7,307 nucleotides of DNA from NCBI GenBank assembly GCA_947174965.1, contig CAMWKY010000107.1:1-7307 (forward strand), written 5' to 3'. Position numbers and translations under genes: made by a program. Origin of the DNA: an uncultured Ruminococcus sp. Lineage in GTDB: Bacteria > Bacillota > Clostridia > Oscillospirales > Ruminococcaceae. Each line of letters opens with the position of its first letter. The stretch's first letter is position 1. Positions 6,938 to 7,307 of the stretch are shown one piece after another. The notes beneath the pieces are model-generated. The model saw only the letters and a list, made by a program, of their open reading frames with translations. It did not search any database and was not told where the DNA came from.

Positions 6938-6972
6938 AAAAAATAAGCCTCCCGAAAATTTTTTAGGGAGGC
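6938..6972 (-). terminator. Intrinsic terminator for the minus-strand gene at the right edge
   Basis: GCCTCCC (6947-6953) and GGGAGGC (6966-6972) form a perfect 7-bp GC-rich stem around a 12-nt AT loop whose A and T runs can pair further. Flanking AATAA and TTATT extend the helix with a one-base bulge. On the minus strand the stem is followed by TTATTTTTTAC, a good U-tract. On the + strand the following bases are a poor tract, so it acts mainly for leftward transcription. It starts one base after the stop codon of the broken frame at 6974 and ends just before the -35 box of the amidase promoter. Confidence 0.82.
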
Positions 6973-6973
6973 A

Positions 6974-7307
6974 TTATTCACATTTAAACATACAGTCAGC
7001 GTCATCAGCATGAACTATAAGCCAATCAAATTTTTTTGAAACAATATAGAAGTCTTCAATTTTTTCAGTATTTTTCAGAACACTTATTATTTCAGCAATA
7101 TATCCCTCATACACCTAGCCATGACTTAATATAAGATAATGCTTTCCGTTATCGGAGGATAATTCAGCTATATTGTCAATGTATTTTTCCCAGTCGTGTT
7201 CATATATCGTCGGGGATTTTTTTAGTCGCTTGTGAAGTCTCAAGTATATATAATCAAGATTAGTCAGGTCAATATATTTTCCGCTTTCGTAATCAAAAAA
7301 AGAATAA
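6974..7307 (-). pseudogene. 3' part of a small hypothetical gene broken by an in-frame TAG
   Basis: A leftward frame enters at the window edge (first whole codon 7306-7304), encodes 63 residues, meets TAG at 7117-7115, then continues in the same frame for 46 more residues to TAA at 6976-6974. Both halves look like real protein: the first contains YIDLTNLDYIYLRLHKRL and HYLILSHG, the second VYEGYIAEIISVL and FYIVSKKFDWLIVHADD. The upstream codon run, the absence of other stops over 109 sense codons and the terminator right after the TAA all support one original gene. A TGG (Trp) to TAG change would explain the break. The GTG directly after the TAG has no ribosome binding site. I do not recognise the family with certainty; the ending resembles small cytosolic proteins of unknown function. 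A shortened but functional protein or a sequencing error remains possible. Confidence 0.55.

Noticed and set aside
7112..7114. GTG restart directly after the TAG as a separate 46-residue gene
   Set aside because: No ribosome binding site precedes it, and the sequence on both sides reads as one continuous protein.
7115..7117. TAG read as pyrrolysine or otherwise recoded
   Set aside because: No pyl gene or recoding element is visible, and a TGG to TAG mutation in a small accessory gene is far simpler.

Overview
The window reads as part of a chromosome from a low-GC, strictly anaerobic member of the Clostridia. A Ruminococcus-like (Oscillospiraceae) bacterium is the best guess. This rests on a trimeric [FeFe]-hydrogenase operon, strong AGGAGG-type ribosome binding sites, a CwlD-type amidase of the kind found in spore formers, and AT-rich intergenic DNA. 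The genus is inferred from memory of similar operons and was not tested.

Positions 1-210 hold the control region of the operon. It contains an extended -10 promoter (TGTTATAAT), a Rex-like dyad upstream of it, a second short dyad near the left edge, and an AT-rich stem-loop in the untranslated leader. Positions 211-4398 carry three closely spaced genes on the + strand in the order hydC, hydB, hydA. They encode a NuoE-like [2Fe-2S] subunit, a NuoF-like flavin/NAD(H) subunit with an added 2x[4Fe-4S] domain, and the H-cluster catalytic subunit. Together they should form a cytoplasmic electron-bifurcating hydrogenase that evolves H2 using NADH and reduced ferredoxin together and so disposes of fermentation reductant. 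A good intrinsic terminator follows hydA.

Positions 4475-6106 (+) encode a 543-residue protein with an N-terminal plasmid pRiA4b ORF-3-like domain and a long extension of unknown function. No clear promoter lies between it and the hydA terminator. It converges, with a 25-bp gap, on a minus-strand gene at 6132-6857 for a membrane-anchored N-acetylmuramoyl-L-alanine amidase of the CwlD/Amidase_3 type, which has its own promoter and ribosome binding site.

At the right end, a minus-strand terminator hairpin (6938-6972) closes a reading frame that enters from beyond the window and is broken by one in-frame TAG. This is probably a decaying small gene.

I found no rRNA, tRNA, CRISPR array, insertion sequence or prophage gene. 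The core of the window is a known system. The less explained parts are the operon leader, the pRiA4b-fusion protein and the broken gene at the right edge.
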